NCBI RefSeq assembly: GCF_003002055.1
Contig: NZ_PVZF01000014.1
Span: 62,001 to 126,000, forward strand
Reading direction: 5' to 3'
DNA: 64,000 nt
From: Kineococcus rhizosphaerae
GTDB taxonomy: Bacteria > Actinomycetota > Actinomycetes > Actinomycetales > Kineococcaceae
Positions 8,362-17,691 of this stretch are shown here, piece after piece (position 1 is the stretch's first letter; every line of letters starts with the position of its first letter). A program made the position numbers and the translations under genes. Under the pieces are notes generated by a model. That model saw nothing but the letters and a program-made list of their open reading frames with translations. It did not search any database and was not told the DNA's origin.

Positions 8362-9027
8362 GTGCGCAACGTGTACCACGACGAGCTCAGCGGGCTCATC
8401 GACACCCTCGTGGAGATGACGCAGCTCGCCGAGTCGGCCATGACGCGTGCGACGACGGCGTTGCTCGACGCCGACCGCGAGCTCGCCGAGAACGTGATCT
8501 CCGCCGACCGGCGCATCGACGACCTGCAGCGCGACCTCGAGGAACGCGCCGTCGGGGTCCTGGCCCGCCAGTCCCCCGTGGCCACCGACCTGCGCGTGGT
8601 CGTCACCGCCCTGCGGATGAGCTCCAGCCTCGAGCGCATGGGGGACCTCGCCCGGCACGTCGCCAAGCTCGCGCGGCTGCGCTACCCCGACTCCGTCGTG
8701 CCCGCCGAGCTGCGCGCGACCGTGCTGGAGATGGGGCAGGTGGCCGAGCGCATCGTGGCCAAGGCGGGTTCGGTCATCGCCACCCGCGACGTCCAGCTCG
8801 CGGCCGAGATGGAGGTCGACGACGACCGGATGGACGCCCTGCACCGCCAGGTCTTCGAGCAGCTCCTGTCGCACACGTGGAACCACCCGACGGAGGTCGC
8901 CGTCGACCTGACCCTGTGCAGCCGCTACTACGAGCGCTTCGCCGACCACGCCGTCTCGGTCGCCAAGTCGGTGCTCTTCCTCGTGACCGGTTCGCGGGAC
9001 GAGGACGTTGCCGCGCAGCGCATCTGA
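8362..9027 (+). CDS. phoU: Phosphate signalling complex protein PhoU
   Basis: PhoU links the Pst transporter to the sensor kinase and damps signalling when phosphate is plentiful. The 221-residue, all-helical protein has two PhoU three-helix repeats, with the metal-binding-type motifs DDLQRDLEE in the first and DDRMDALHRQVFEQLL in the second. GTG 8362 follows GGAGG at 8350-8354. It is transcribed away from senX3-regX3, the usual actinobacterial arrangement, and is not attached to pstB as in enterobacteria. Confidence 0.95.
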   Translation: MRNVYHDELSGLIDTLVEMTQLAESAMTRATTALLDADRELAENVISADRRIDDLQRDLEERAVGVLARQSPVATDLRVVVTALRMSSSLERMGDLARHVAKLARLRYPDSVVPAELRATVLEMGQVAERIVAKAGSVIATRDVQLAAEMEVDDDRMDALHRQVFEQLLSHTWNHPTEVAVDLTLCSRYYERFADHAVSVAKSVLFLVTGSRDEDVAAQRI

Positions 9028-9076
9028 GGCCGGCGCCCGCCCGTCGCGCGAACGCGCCGCCACCGGGCGCGGGGTG

Positions 9077-9082
9077 TAGCGT
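9077..9082 (+). promoter_or_regulatory. -10 box, leaderless promoter of the 9089 lipoprotein gene
   Basis: TAGCGT is followed by exactly 6 bases and GTG 9089. Confidence 0.6.
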
Positions 9083-9088
9083 CAGGAC

Positions 9089-9730
9089 GTGATCACGCCT
9101 GCTCGGGCCCGGGCCGCGCTGTGCTGCGCACTCGGTGCGGCAGGCCTGCTGACGGGCTGCGGCGCGGGCGACGAGGCCCCGGACCCGGCGCCCACGACGA
9201 CCACCGCCTCGCCCGTCTCGTCGTCGGGCACCCCCACGGCCGGCCCGACGAGCACGGGGCCGGCCTTCGACTGCGCCTCGGTCCGCAGCGCCCAGGAGAA
9301 GCTGGACGCCGACTACTCCGACGAGCTGGACCGGCTCGGGATCAAGCGCAGCGACCCGCGGGCCCAGTCGGTGTTCACCGTCGTGACGACCAACGAGGGC
9401 CCGACGTACTACGCCGCCGTCCTGGCCGCGGCCCCGCCCGACGCCACGCCGGACGCCCAGCTCGTCCTGGACTACTACACGCGCCTGGCCACCCAGGTGG
9501 GGACCCTGGACCCCGGCACGGGGTCGACGGAGGACCTCGCGAAGGCCATGGACACCCTCGACGAGGCCGGGCTCGTGGTGAACCCCGCCGCGGACGCGGC
9601 GACGACGGTCGTCGAGGCCCAGGAGCGGTTGCAGGCCGCGGTGGAGAAGGACTGCGCGAAGGCCTCCCCCTCGGCCACCCCCTCCGCATCCAGCGCCTCG
9701 GGGACGGCGTCGGGGCCGGCGACTACCTGA
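9089..9730 (+). CDS. Putative lipoprotein, 213 residues
   Basis: The signal peptide ends in a lipobox (LLTGC, lipidated Cys24), followed by a Thr/Ser/Pro linker to about residue 58. A helical domain of about 130 residues follows, bracketed by single cysteines near 61 and 192, then a Ser/Ala/Thr-rich tail. I do not recognise the domain. It has its own leaderless promoter, and its last 8 bases overlap the end of the convergent glycosyltransferase gene. Confidence 0.8.
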   Translation: MITPARARAALCCALGAAGLLTGCGAGDEAPDPAPTTTTASPVSSSGTPTAGPTSTGPAFDCASVRSAQEKLDADYSDELDRLGIKRSDPRAQSVFTVVTTNEGPTYYAAVLAAAPPDATPDAQLVLDYYTRLATQVGTLDPGTGSTEDLAKAMDTLDEAGLVVNPAADAATTVVEAQERLQAAVEKDCAKASPSATPSASSASGTASGPATT

Positions 9731-10859
9731 CCAGCTCGGCGAGGATGCGCGCCGACTCCAGCGCCGCGCGGTCCTGGTCGAAGTCCCACGCCCGCGCCGG
9801 ACCGCCGGACGCCTTGCGCCGCAGCGGCTCCGGATCGGCGGCGAAGTCGACGAGAGCGTCGGCGAGGGCACCGGCGTCCTCGACGGGCACGAGCTCCCCG
9901 AGCTCGCCGTCGCGCAGGACGTACCGCGGACCCGTCGGGCAGTCGGTCGCGACCACGGGGGTGCCGTGCGCGAGCGCCTCGAGCAGCACGAGGCTGCCGT
10001 TGCCCTCGTAGCGCGAGGACAGGACGAACAGGTCGGCACCGGCCAGCAGGTTCTGCAGGTTGCCCACGTGCCCGGCGAAGTCGACGCGGTCGCCGATCTC
10101 GAGCAGGTCGGCGCGCGAGCGCAGGTCGGCCTCCTCCTCGCCGGCCCCGACGAGGACCAGTTCGAGGTCCGCCCCGGCGCTCACGGCGCGCGCCAGGGCG
10201 TCGAGCAGGACGTCGAACCCCTTCTGCTCCGTCAGGCGCCCGGCCGCCACGAGGCGCGTGCGCCCGGTCGTGGACCGGACGGGGCCGCCGGTGGCGGCGA
10301 CCTTCGCGAGGGTCGCGGCCACGTCGATGCCGACGTCGACGCTGTGGATGCGCTCGTCGGGGACCCCGACCTCGCGCACGTCGACGACGAGCCCGGGTGA
10401 GACGCAGATCGCCGCGTCGACGCGCCGGTGGACCTCGGTCAGCAGGGGCCGCAACCGCGCCGGGTTCCAGGCCGCGACCGCGCGCGGCAGGGAGCTCTGC
10501 ACGACGACCACGAACGGCTTGCGCGCCAGCCGGGCCGCGACCCAGCCGATGAGCACGCCGTACCCGACCTCGCTGCCGGACACCACGACGTCGGCGCGGC
10601 GGGCGTGCCGCAGCGTGTTGGCGACGATCCGCGGTGCGGCGGAACGGAACCGGCGCACCTGCGCGCTGCCCCACCGGGTGTCCAGCGCGGGGTCCGGGGC
10701 GAGCATCGGGCCCTCGGGCTCGACGTTCTCCAGGACGAGGAAGCGCACGCGGGCACCGAGGCCCTGCCAGCGGCGGGCCAGGTCGAGGGAGACCCGCAGG
10801 CCCCCGTTGTCCCGCATCGCCCCTTCGATGAGCAGGACCCGGGGCCCGCGGTCCGCCAA
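9723..10859 (-). CDS. GT4-family glycosyltransferase
   Basis: A retaining, GT-B-fold glycosyltransferase of 378 residues that transfers a sugar from a nucleotide donor. The N-terminal half starts with a Rossmann strand (RVLLIEG) and the C-terminal donor domain has VAAGRLTEQKGFDVLLDA. The acidic donor motif reads E-G-N-G-S-L-V-L-L-E, i.e. E-x8-E, one residue longer than the usual E-x7-E. TTG 10859 is chosen because a later ATG would delete the first beta strand; it lies 2 bases after the gpmA stop, so the gene is read with gpmA. The acceptor is unknown; cell-wall or capsule glycans are plausible. Confidence 0.85.
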   Translation of the reverse strand: MADRGPRVLLIEGAMRDNGGLRVSLDLARRWQGLGARVRFLVLENVEPEGPMLAPDPALDTRWGSAQVRRFRSAAPRIVANTLRHARRADVVVSGSEVGYGVLIGWVAARLARKPFVVVVQSSLPRAVAAWNPARLRPLLTEVHRRVDAAICVSPGLVVDVREVGVPDERIHSVDVGIDVAATLAKVAATGGPVRSTTGRTRLVAAGRLTEQKGFDVLLDALARAVSAGADLELVLVGAGEEEADLRSRADLLEIGDRVDFAGHVGNLQNLLAGADLFVLSSRYEGNGSLVLLEALAHGTPVVATDCPTGPRYVLRDGELGELVPVEDAGALADALVDFAADPEPLRRKASGGPARAWDFDQDRAALESARILAELVR

Positions 10860-10861
10860 GG

Positions 10862-11614
10862 TCAGCGGCCCTGGTTGGCGACGGCGGCCGCGGCGGCCGC
10901 GGCGGCGGCCGGGTCGAGGTACTCCCCGCCCGGCACCAGCGGCTTCAGGTCGGCGTCGAGCCGGTACACCAGCGGGATGCCCGTGGGGATGTTCAGCCCG
11001 GCGATGTCGGCGTCGGAGATGCCGTCGAGGTGCTTGACCAGGGCGCGCAGCGAGTTGCCGTGGGCGGCGAGCAGGACCGTCTTGCCGGCCTGCAGGTCCG
11101 GGACGACCTGCTCGGTCCAGTAGGGCAGCATGCGCGCGACGACGTCGGCGAGGCACTCGGTGCGCGGGGCGTCGGCGCCGAGGTCGGCGTAGCGCGGGTC
11201 GGCGTCCTGGGAGAACTCCGAGCCGAGCTCGATGGCCGGCGGCGGGGTGTCGTAGGAGCGGCGCCACAGCATGAACTGCTCCTCGCCGAACTCGGCGAGC
11301 GTCTGCTTCTTGTCCTTGCCCTGCAGCGCACCGTAGTGGCGCTCGTTGAGGCGCCAGGACCGCTTGACGTCGATCCAGTGCCGGTCGGCGGCGTCGAGGG
11401 CCAGGAACGCCGTCGTGATCGCGCGGCGCAGCAGCGAGGTGTGCACGACGTCGGGCAGGACGCCGGACTCGACGAGCATCCGCCCGCCGGCGGTGGCCTC
11501 GGCCCGCCCCTTCTCGGACAGCGCGACGTCGACCCAGCCCGTGAACAGGTTCAGGGCGTTCCACTCGCTCTCGCCGTGCCGGAGGAGGACGAGGGTGTGC
11601 GCCGCTTCAGTCAT
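10862..11614 (-). CDS. gpmA: 2,3-bisphosphoglycerate-dependent phosphoglycerate mutase
   Basis: GpmA interconverts 3- and 2-phosphoglycerate in glycolysis. The 250-residue protein has the phospho-histidine motif LRHGESEW (H13), the catalytic E91 of [10 protein letters not shown], and the second histidine H185 in [10 protein letters not shown] poly-alanine run (about 235-244) near the C-terminus is unusual. The neighbourhood mshA, gpmA, senX3, regX3 is conserved in mycobacteria. The start is preceded by TAGGGT 7 bases away, a likely leaderless promoter. Confidence 0.95.
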   Translation of the reverse strand: MTEAAHTLVLLRHGESEWNALNLFTGWVDVALSEKGRAEATAGGRMLVESGVLPDVVHTSLLRRAITTAFLALDAADRHWIDVKRSWRLNERHYGALQGKDKKQTLAEFGEEQFMLWRRSYDTPPPAIELGSEFSQDADPRYADLGADAPRTECLADVVARMLPYWTEQVVPDLQAGKTVLLAAHGNSLRALVKHLDGISDADIAGLNIPTGIPLVYRLDADLKPLVPGGEYLDPAAAAAAAAAVANQGR

Positions 11615-11621
11615 GGGGCGA

Positions 11622-11627
11622 ACCCTA
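11622..11627 (-). promoter_or_regulatory. -10 box of gpmA
   Basis: TAGGGT on the minus strand, 7 bases before ATG 11614, with no ribosome site between. Confidence 0.5.
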
Positions 11628-12902
11628 CCGAGCCCCGGTGCCGCGCCGGTCCGCCGCCGCCCGGCGGTACAGCTCCAGCACCGCCTCGGCCGTGGCCCCC
11701 CAGCCGAAGCCCCGGGCGCGGGCCGCGGCCCGCTGCCCCATCGCGGTCCGCCGGCCGGGGTCGTCGAGGAGGCCGGCCAGCGCCCGGGCCCAGGTGCGCG
11801 GGTCGTGGTCGGGCACGAGGACCCCCGTGCCGGACAGCGGGTCGGCGTCGACGGCCGTGCGCAGCCCGCCGACGGCCGCGGCCGCCACGGGGGTCCCGCA
11901 GGCCTGCGCCTCGAGGGCGACGAGGCCGAAGGACTCGTTGTACGAGGGCACGGTGACGACGTCGGCGGCGCGGTAGTGGTCGGCCAGGACGTCGCGCGGG
12001 GTGGGCGGGGCGAGCGTCACGACGTCGGCGAGCCCGAGGTCGGCGACGAGCTCGGCCAGGGACTCCGGGTGGGCCGTGCCGGACCCGCTGGGCCCGCCGA
12101 GCACGACGACCCGCAGCCGCGGCCTGCGCCACGGCTGGACGCGCAGGAGCTCGGCGGCGGCCCGCACGAGCAGGTCGGGGGCCTTCAGCGGCTGGATGCG
12201 GCCCACGAACAGCAGGACCTCGGCGTCGGCGGGCCAGCCCAGGCGCCGGCGGGACTGCGCGCGCCCGGGGTCGGGCCGGAACGTGGCCAGGTCCACCCCG
12301 GGCGGCACGACGGCGACGCGGGCCGGGTCGGCGCCGTAGAGGGTGAGCAGGTCCTCGCGCTCGGCGGAGGTGTTGGCCACGATGCGGTCGGCGGCGTCGA
12401 CGACCTGCTGCTCGCCGATGACGCGGCCGGCCGGCTCGGGGGTGTCGCCCTCGGCGAGGGCGGCGTTCTTCACCTTGGCCATGGTGTGCATGGAGTGCAC
12501 GAGGGGGACGTCCCAGCGGTCGGCCGTCAGCCAGCCGACCTGGCCGGAGAGCCAGTAGTGCGAGTGCACGACGTCGTAGTGGTGCTCGGCGTGCCGGGCC
12601 TCGGCGTGCAGCACCCCCGCGGTGAACGCGCACAGCTGCCCCGGCAGGTCCTCCTTGGCCAGCCCCTCGTAGGGGCCGGCGGCGACGTGCCGGACGCGGA
12701 CGCCGGGCGCGTCCTCGACGAGCGCCGGCTGGTCGGAGGACGTGCGGCGGGTGAAGACCTCGACCTCCACCCCGCGCCGGGCGAGCTGGCGGGACAGCTC
12801 GAGGACGTAGACGTTCATGCCGCCGGCGTCGCCCGTGCCGGGCTGGGCGAGCGGGGAGGTGTGGACGGAGAGCATCGCGACCCGGGCGACGTCGTTCCCC
12901 AT
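11625..12902 (-). CDS. mshA: D-inositol-3-phosphate glycosyltransferase (mycothiol synthesis)
   Basis: MshA joins GlcNAc from UDP-GlcNAc to inositol 3-phosphate, the first committed step of mycothiol, the main low-molecular-weight thiol of actinomycetes. The 425-residue GT4 enzyme has the [10 protein letters not shown] loop near the N-terminus, [20 protein letters not shown], and the E-x7-E motif in [12 protein letters not shown] 12902 is preferred: GGGGGAGGAGG lies about 14 bases upstream and the protein then begins just before its first strand. mshD is at 24.8 kb in the same window. The 3' end overlaps the gpmA -10 region. Confidence 0.95.
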   Translation of the reverse strand: MGNDVARVAMLSVHTSPLAQPGTGDAGGMNVYVLELSRQLARRGVEVEVFTRRTSSDQPALVEDAPGVRVRHVAAGPYEGLAKEDLPGQLCAFTAGVLHAEARHAEHHYDVVHSHYWLSGQVGWLTADRWDVPLVHSMHTMAKVKNAALAEGDTPEPAGRVIGEQQVVDAADRIVANTSAEREDLLTLYGADPARVAVVPPGVDLATFRPDPGRAQSRRRLGWPADAEVLLFVGRIQPLKAPDLLVRAAAELLRVQPWRRPRLRVVVLGGPSGSGTAHPESLAELVADLGLADVVTLAPPTPRDVLADHYRAADVVTVPSYNESFGLVALEAQACGTPVAAAAVGGLRTAVDADPLSGTGVLVPDHDPRTWARALAGLLDDPGRRTAMGQRAAARARGFGWGATAEAVLELYRRAAADRRGTGAR

Positions 12903-12927
12903 GTCGTTCAGCGCGCCTCCTCCCCCG

Positions 12928-12933
12928 TAGTGT
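12928..12933 (+). promoter_or_regulatory. -10 box, leaderless promoter of the 12940 methyltransferase gene
   Basis: TAGTGT is followed by 6 bases and GTG 12940. It lies opposite the mshA ribosome site. Confidence 0.6.
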
Positions 12934-12939
12934 CCCGGC

Positions 12940-13794
12940 GTGCCCCGGCAGTCTGCCTCCCGCGTCCGCACCGGCGCTGCGGGGGTGCCCGCGGCGGGTT
13001 CGGCGGTGGGCGCGGTGACGCGCGGGACGACGGGTCCGGACCGGCTGCGGCGCGTCGAGCGCTGGCTGGCGCAGACCCAGGGGCCGCGGCTGCGCCGGGC
13101 GTCCGACCCGCTCGTGGTCGACCTCGGCTACGGCGCCTCGCACGTCACGGTGACCGACCTGCAGCGCTGGCTGCGCCGGGTCCGCCCGGACGTGCGGGTG
13201 GTCGGGCTGGAGATCGCCCCCGAGCGCGTCGCCTCGGCGCGCGCGGCGCTGGCCGGGGTCGCCGGGGCGCCGGAGTTCGCCGTGGGCGGCTTCGAGGTCC
13301 CCACGGCCGGCGACCCCGTCCTCGTCCGGGCCTTCAACGTGCTGCGGCAGTACGAGTCCGACCAGGTCGAGCGGACGTGGGACCTGCTGCGCTCGCGGCT
13401 GGCGCCCGGCGGGCTGCTCGTCGACGGGACGTGCGACGAGCTGGGGCGGCGCTCGACGTGGGTCGCCCTGGAGCGCGAGGCCGGCCCGGTGTCGCTGACG
13501 GTGTCGGTGCGCCTGGCCGGCCTGCCGGCGCCCTCGGCCGTCGCCGAGCGGCTGCCGAAGGTCCTCATCCACCGCAACGTGCCCGGCGAGGGCGTCCACG
13601 ACCTGCTGCGCGCGGCCGACGACGCGTGGGCGCGGGCGGCGCCGGCGGGCACGTTCGGGGTGCGGCAGCGGTGGGTCGCCACGTGCCGGGACCTGGCCCG
13701 CGACTGGCCCGTGCTGGGCGGGCCGTCGCGCTGGCGCCTGGGTGAGCTCAGCGTGGACTGGTCCTGCGTCGCGCCGGGCCGGCGTCGGGCATGA
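12940..13794 (+). CDS. Class I SAM-dependent methyltransferase
   Basis: This 284-residue protein has the Rossmann motif [10 protein letters not shown] at 59-67, an acidic residue ending strand 2 ([12 protein letters not shown] for ribose), and a motif IV-like region ([12 protein letters not shown]). The N-terminal 30 residues are low complexity. It is divergent from mshA, with only 37 bases between starts. The substrate is unknown; small-molecule and protein methylation are both possible. A leaderless promoter supports the GTG start. Confidence 0.75.
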   Translation: MPRQSASRVRTGAAGVPAAGSAVGAVTRGTTGPDRLRRVERWLAQTQGPRLRRASDPLVVDLGYGASHVTVTDLQRWLRRVRPDVRVVGLEIAPERVASARAALAGVAGAPEFAVGGFEVPTAGDPVLVRAFNVLRQYESDQVERTWDLLRSRLAPGGLLVDGTCDELGRRSTWVALEREAGPVSLTVSVRLAGLPAPSAVAERLPKVLIHRNVPGEGVHDLLRAADDAWARAAPAGTFGVRQRWVATCRDLARDWPVLGGPSRWRLGELSVDWSCVAPGRRRA

Positions 13795-13832
13795 TCTGCC
13801 GGTACCCCGAGCAGGTGTCAGGAGGTGGTCAC

Positions 13833-14876
13833 GTGGCACGTGCGGCGCAGCACGGGTCCCGGCCGACGATCCGCGACATCGCGCGGGTGGCCGGGGTCTC
13901 CAAGGCGTCGGTCTCCTACGCGCTGAACGACCGGCCGGGGGTGTCCGAGCAGACCCGCGCGCGGATCCGCGCGACGGCCACCGACCTCGGGTGGCGGCCC
14001 AGCGCGGCCGCCCGGTCGCTGTCGAACGCCCGGGCGGGGGCGGTCGGGCTGGCCCTGGCGCGCGACGTGCGGCTCCTGGAGGAGGAGCCGTACTACGTGC
14101 GGTTCATCGCCGGGCTCGAGACCGTCCTGGCCGCGGAGGGCCTGTCGCTGCTGCTGAGCGTCGTGCCGGACGTGGACGCGGCCGTGCGGGTCCTGCGCGG
14201 CTGGTGGGGCGAGCGCCGGGTGGACGGGGTGATCCTCACCGACCTGCTCGCCGACGACCCCCGCGTCGACCTCGTCGCCGAGCTGGGGATCCCGTGCGCG
14301 CTGCGCGGCGGCATCGACGACCGGCTGCCCACGGGCGGGCACCTGGCGCTGACGGTGGAGACCGAGCGGCAGGCGTTCACCGACGTCGTGCGGCACCTGC
14401 GCGAGCAGGGCCACGAGCGTCTGGGGCGCGTCAGCGGTCCGCGCCAGTTCCAGCACACGCGCCGGCGCGACGTGGCCTGGGAGGAGGTCACCCGGGCGGC
14501 GTTCGGGCGGGTGCAGCCCGTCGTCGAGGCCGACTACAGCTCCTCCGGCGGGCTGGCGGCGACGCGCGCGCTGCTGGCCGCCCCGCAGCCCCCGACGGCG
14601 GTCGTCTACGACAACGACGTCATGGCCGCGGCCGTGATCGCCGAGCGCGAGGAGCTGGGGCTGCGCGTGCCCGGGGAGTTCGCCGTCGTCGCGGGCGAGG
14701 ACTCGGTCCTGTGCCGGCTGGCGAGCCCAGCGATCAGCTCCCTGCACCGCGACGTCGTGGCCGACGGGGCGCGCAGCGCGCGGCTGCTGCTGGACGTGCT
14801 CGTGGGCCGGGCGAGCGAGGCGTCGGTGGCCGAGCCGCGGCGGTTCGTGGCGCGCGCCAGCTCCACCCGGGTCTGA
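13833..14876 (+). CDS. LacI-family transcriptional regulator
   Basis: A repressor of 347 residues with an N-terminal LacI helix-turn-helix (about 12-32: TIRDIARVAGVSKASVSYAL), the hinge helix region AARSLS, and a periplasmic-binding-like effector domain. GTG 13833 follows GGAGGT at 13821-13826; the open frame begins further upstream but lacks this. No sugar operon lies next to it, so it may act elsewhere or on itself. The ligand cannot be predicted. Confidence 0.9.
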   Translation: MARAAQHGSRPTIRDIARVAGVSKASVSYALNDRPGVSEQTRARIRATATDLGWRPSAAARSLSNARAGAVGLALARDVRLLEEEPYYVRFIAGLETVLAAEGLSLLLSVVPDVDAAVRVLRGWWGERRVDGVILTDLLADDPRVDLVAELGIPCALRGGIDDRLPTGGHLALTVETERQAFTDVVRHLREQGHERLGRVSGPRQFQHTRRRDVAWEEVTRAAFGRVQPVVEADYSSSGGLAATRALLAAPQPPTAVVYDNDVMAAAVIAEREELGLRVPGEFAVVAGEDSVLCRLASPAISSLHRDVVADGARSARLLLDVLVGRASEASVAEPRRFVARASSTRV

Positions 14877-14883
14877 ACCCGGT

Positions 14884-15309
14884 TCAGGCCTCCAGCCAGA
14901 TCGTCGTCGGGCCGTCGTTGACGAGCTCGACGGCCATGTCGGCGCCGAAGCGGCCCGTCTCCACCCGCAGCCCGTGCCCGCGCAGGGCGTGCGCGACGGC
15001 GTCGACGAGGGGTTCGGCGACGGGCCCGGGAGCGGCGGCGTTCCACGTCGGGCGCCGGCCCTTGCGGGTGTCGGCGTAGAGCGTGAACTGGCTGACGAGC
15101 AGGACGGGGGCGCCGACGTCGACGGCCGCGCGCTCGTCGCGCAGGATCCGCAGCTGGGCGACCTTGCGGGCCACGAGCTCGACCTGGGCGGGCCCGTCGT
15201 CGTGGGTGACGCCCAGCAGGACCACGAGTCCCGGCTCCTCGATCGCGCCCACGACGGTCCCGTCGACGCTGACCCGGGCGCGCGTGACGCGCTGCACGAC
15301 TGCCCGCAC
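14884..15309 (-). CDS. dtd: D-aminoacyl-tRNA deacylase
   Basis: DTD removes D-amino acids (and glycine from tRNA-Ala) from mischarged tRNAs. The 141-residue protein shows the two family signatures: SQFTLYAD at 73-80 and the Gly-cisPro motif NDGPTT at 131-136. The GTG start has AGAGGGGAG about 8 bases upstream. It converges on the LacI gene with 7 bases between stops. Confidence 0.95.
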   Translation of the reverse strand: MRAVVQRVTRARVSVDGTVVGAIEEPGLVVLLGVTHDDGPAQVELVARKVAQLRILRDERAAVDVGAPVLLVSQFTLYADTRKGRRPTWNAAAPGPVAEPLVDAVAHALRGHGLRVETGRFGADMAVELVNDGPTTIWLEA

Positions 15310-15410
15310 GACGGGCTCCCCTCTGCTCCGTCCGCATGGACGTGTGGTGGCGATCGGTGGTGATGTGGTGGACGCGGACCGAACCTCACCTGACGGCAGG
15401 GTTGCGACCG

Positions 15411-15416
15411 TACGAT
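15411..15416 (+). promoter_or_regulatory. -10 box, leaderless promoter of the 15423 gene
   Basis: TACGAT, 6 bases, GTG 15423. This decides the start against a longer open frame beginning at 15336. Confidence 0.6.
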
Positions 15417-15422
15417 CGGCGG

Positions 15423-15740
15423 GTGCTGCACACCCTCCTGGACGCGCCCGTGGTGATCCCCGTGACCCTGCTGGCCGTCGGGATCTGCGCGCTGGGTGCG
15501 CTGGTGCGGCCGCGGGTGGACTCGGCGCTCGTGCTGGGCCTGCTCGCGGCGATCTGGACCCGGGTGAACCAGCCCGTCGAGGGCCGGATCCTGCACACGT
15601 GGACCGCCGACCGGGGGTTCACCGAGGCCGACCTGGTCTCCGCGGCCGCCCTCGTCGTCGCAGCCCTCACGCTGGCGCGGTGCGCGTGGCGCCTGGCCCG
15701 GCGCCTGAGCCGGCGGGCGGACGCGCTGCCCGCCCGCTGA
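15423..15740 (+). CDS. Small membrane protein, 105 residues
   Basis: Three hydrophobic segments are visible: about 8-28 ([19 protein letters not shown]), 32-45, and 73-90 ([17 protein letters not shown]), followed by an arginine-rich cytoplasmic tail. I recognise no family. It is convergent with the DUF2516 gene, only 3 bases apart at the stops. Confidence 0.65.
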   Translation: MLHTLLDAPVVIPVTLLAVGICALGALVRPRVDSALVLGLLAAIWTRVNQPVEGRILHTWTADRGFTEADLVSAAALVVAALTLARCAWRLARRLSRRADALPAR

Positions 15741-15743
15741 GGC

Positions 15744-16085
15744 TCACCAGGGGCCGTAGGGGCCCTGGCCGCCGCGGTCGCCGCGCCGCGGGCCGCCGCC
15801 GTACTGGCGCACGGCCGGCCGGACGTCGGCGAGGTACACCGCGGCGCCGACGACGGCGAGGATGCCCAGCAGGCCGAGGTTGGCGAACGGCAGGGAGATG
15901 AAGCCGATCGCGGTGGCCACGGCCACGACGACCAGCCAGAAGGTCTTGGTGCGCTTGCCCGCGGCGACGAAGGCGGCGGCGGGGCGGCGCAGGCAGTCGA
16001 CGAGCGCCCACACCCCCAGACCGAACGCCAGGACTCCGAGCAGGAGCAGCACGCCGTTCTGGAGGTTGTTCAGCAGGTCCAACAC
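15744..16085 (-). CDS. DUF2516-family membrane protein
   Basis: The 113-residue protein has two long hydrophobic hairpins (LLLLGVLAFGLGVWALVDCLRR at about 14-35; FWLVVVAVATAIGFISLPFA at about 49-68; then LGLLGILAVVGAAVYLADVRP) and a Gly/Arg/Pro-rich tail. This layout, with ALVDCLRRP and KRTKTFWL, is typical of the DUF2516 family of actinobacteria, whose function is unknown. A leaderless -10 box precedes the GTG. Confidence 0.75.
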   Translation of the reverse strand: MLDLLNNLQNGVLLLLGVLAFGLGVWALVDCLRRPAAAFVAAGKRTKTFWLVVVAVATAIGFISLPFANLGLLGILAVVGAAVYLADVRPAVRQYGGGPRRGDRGGQGPYGPW

Positions 16086-16091
16086 ACTGGA

Positions 16092-16097
16092 ACTCTA
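16092..16097 (-). promoter_or_regulatory. -10 box, leaderless promoter of the DUF2516 gene
   Basis: TAGAGT on the minus strand, 6 bases before GTG 16085. It lies at the very end of the FUSC gene. Confidence 0.6.
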
Positions 16098-17636
16098 CGG
16101 GCGAGGGGCCCCGGGAGTTCCGCGATCGACCCCACCGGTGCGCAGCAGGTCCCCCAACCGGCGGTAGCCGGCGTCCTCGTGGGCGCGCGCCGCGCGCGGG
16201 GACGGGACGCGCCACTCGTCGTCGTCCAGGCGGGTGCGCGCCTCGGTCAGGGCGAGGAGCCGGGCCCGCAGGACGTGGGCGTCCCGGGCCGTCCCCAGGC
16301 CGTCCAGTGCGTCGTCGAGGGCGCGGTGGGCGTGGCGGTTGCGGACCACGACCGCGACGACGACGCCGACGAGCACCCCGAGGACGGTGTCGGCGACGCG
16401 GTCGACGACCAGCCGCTCGACCCCGGCCCCGGACGTGCCGAGCCGGGTGAGCACGAGGGACAGGCCGGTGATCGCCACGGTGCCCAGGGCGTAGTTGCGG
16501 GGCATGCAGAACTCGACGGCGAACATGCAGGCGACCACCAGGACCCACAGCCGCACGTCGTCGGTGGCGAGCCGGACGAGGACGGCGGCGATCACGACCC
16601 CGACGAGCGTGCCCGCGCCGCGCTGGACGGCGCGCTGGGTCGTGACCCCCGCGGAGGAGGACTGCAGCGCGGCCGCGGCGCCGACGGCCGCCCAGTAGAC
16701 GTGCCCCAGACCGCAGGCGGTGGCGAGCAGGATCGCTGCGCCGCAGGCGATCCCGACCCGCAGCGCGGGGACGTGCAGGACCCCGGGGGTGCGCAGCGCC
16801 GTCCACACGCGCCGCCGCGGCCACGGGCCGGGGACCGGGACGGGCCCGGCGGGGGCCGCCGGCAGCGGGCCGCGGCCGGCGAGCACGGGCAGCAGGTCGC
16901 GCAGCGGGCGGTCGTCGGCGCGGGCGTGCAGGACGCGCTCGGCGTGGGCCAGCCAGCCGGCCCACGGCCCCCGGGCGCGGGGCCCGAGGACGGTCCAGGC
17001 GGCGTGCAGGGCGCTCGCGGCGCGGTGCCGGGCGGCGGCGTCGTGACCCCGCGCGGCCAGGACGGCTCCCACGGCCCGGGCGACGGCGACGCGCTCGGGG
17101 CCGTCGGCCCGCCACAGGACCGCCGCGCCGGACACGGCGATCCCCAGGACGGCGCAGGCGAGCGTGACGACCCCGACCAGGGGCAGGTCGGACGGGTGCA
17201 GCGGTTCGGCGGTCAGGGTGCCGGCGGCGAAGACGGGGATGATCCCGGCCGGTGGTCCGGTGCGGGCGGCGTCGGTGACGAACTTCGCGACGGCCGCCAC
17301 GGCGGCCACGACGAGGGCGGGCACGAGCAGGTCGGCCCAGCCGGTGAGCGGCAGGGCCGCGGCGGTCCCGCCGGCCAGGACGGCGAGGGTGAGACCGAGC
17401 CCGGTCCAGGCCTGGGTGCGCAGGCGGCGCCCGTAGGTCTCGGTGCGTCCGTAGAGGGCGGTGAGCGCCCCGAAGGTGGCCGGGGCGGCCAGCAGGGGCC
17501 GCCCGAGCGCGAGGGTGGCGGCCAGCGGGAGCGCGAGGGCGGCGGTCGCCGAGGCGGCGGCCCACCAGGGGTGCGCGCCGGGGGCGATCCGCGTCCACCC
17601 GCGGACGGAGCGGAGCAGGTGCACGGCGAGTCTCAC
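16095..17636 (-). CDS. FUSC-family aromatic acid exporter-like membrane protein
   Basis: This 513-residue protein has two blocks of about five to six membrane helices (about 22-175 and 300-430) separated by a soluble, helical, Arg/Ala-rich region. The second block carries the FUSC-like stretch VYWAAVGAAAALQ followed by AVQRGAGTLVGVVIAAVL. Relatives (YccC, AaeB type) export aromatic acids or related compounds. The gene is divergent from a MarR regulator, and an 18-bp palindrome lies between them, so its expression is probably induced by a phenolic-type MarR ligand. The substrate is inferred only from the family. Confidence 0.82.
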   Translation of the reverse strand: MRLAVHLLRSVRGWTRIAPGAHPWWAAASATAALALPLAATLALGRPLLAAPATFGALTALYGRTETYGRRLRTQAWTGLGLTLAVLAGGTAAALPLTGWADLLVPALVVAAVAAVAKFVTDAARTGPPAGIIPVFAAGTLTAEPLHPSDLPLVGVVTLACAVLGIAVSGAAVLWRADGPERVAVARAVGAVLAARGHDAAARHRAASALHAAWTVLGPRARGPWAGWLAHAERVLHARADDRPLRDLLPVLAGRGPLPAAPAGPVPVPGPWPRRRVWTALRTPGVLHVPALRVGIACGAAILLATACGLGHVYWAAVGAAAALQSSSAGVTTQRAVQRGAGTLVGVVIAAVLVRLATDDVRLWVLVVACMFAVEFCMPRNYALGTVAITGLSLVLTRLGTSGAGVERLVVDRVADTVLGVLVGVVVAVVVRNRHAHRALDDALDGLGTARDAHVLRARLLALTEARTRLDDDEWRVPSPRAARAHEDAGYRRLGDLLRTGGVDRGTPGAPRP

Positions 17637-17642
17637 CCGAGA

Positions 17643-17648
17643 ACCTTA
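17643..17648 (-). promoter_or_regulatory. -10 box, leaderless promoter of the FUSC gene
   Basis: TAAGGT on the minus strand, 6 bases before GTG 17636. At 17 bases' spacing its -35 region falls in the right half of the palindrome at 17654-17671. Confidence 0.6.
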
Positions 17649-17653
17649 ACAGG

Positions 17654-17671
17654 TGTTTCACCAGTGAAACA
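17654..17671. promoter_or_regulatory. Palindromic MarR operator
   Basis: TGTTTCAC-CA-GTGAAACA: two perfect 8-bp half sites around a 2-base spacer. It is centred between two divergent -10 boxes and covers the -35 positions of both, the ideal place for a repressor dimer to block the FUSC gene and the marR gene together. Confidence 0.75.
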
Positions 17672-17679
17672 TCTGGCGG

Positions 17680-17685
17680 TAGGAT
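17680..17685 (+). promoter_or_regulatory. -10 box, leaderless promoter of the marR gene
   Basis: TAGGAT, then six C residues, then GTG 17692. Its -35 position (about 17657-17662) lies inside the operator. Confidence 0.6.
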
Positions 17686-17691
17686 CCCCCC

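Noticed and set aside
9723-11564. One 613-codon minus-strand protein covering the glycosyltransferase and part of gpmA
   Set aside because: The upstream half is out of frame with gpmA and low complexity; the glycosyltransferase begins at TTG 10859.
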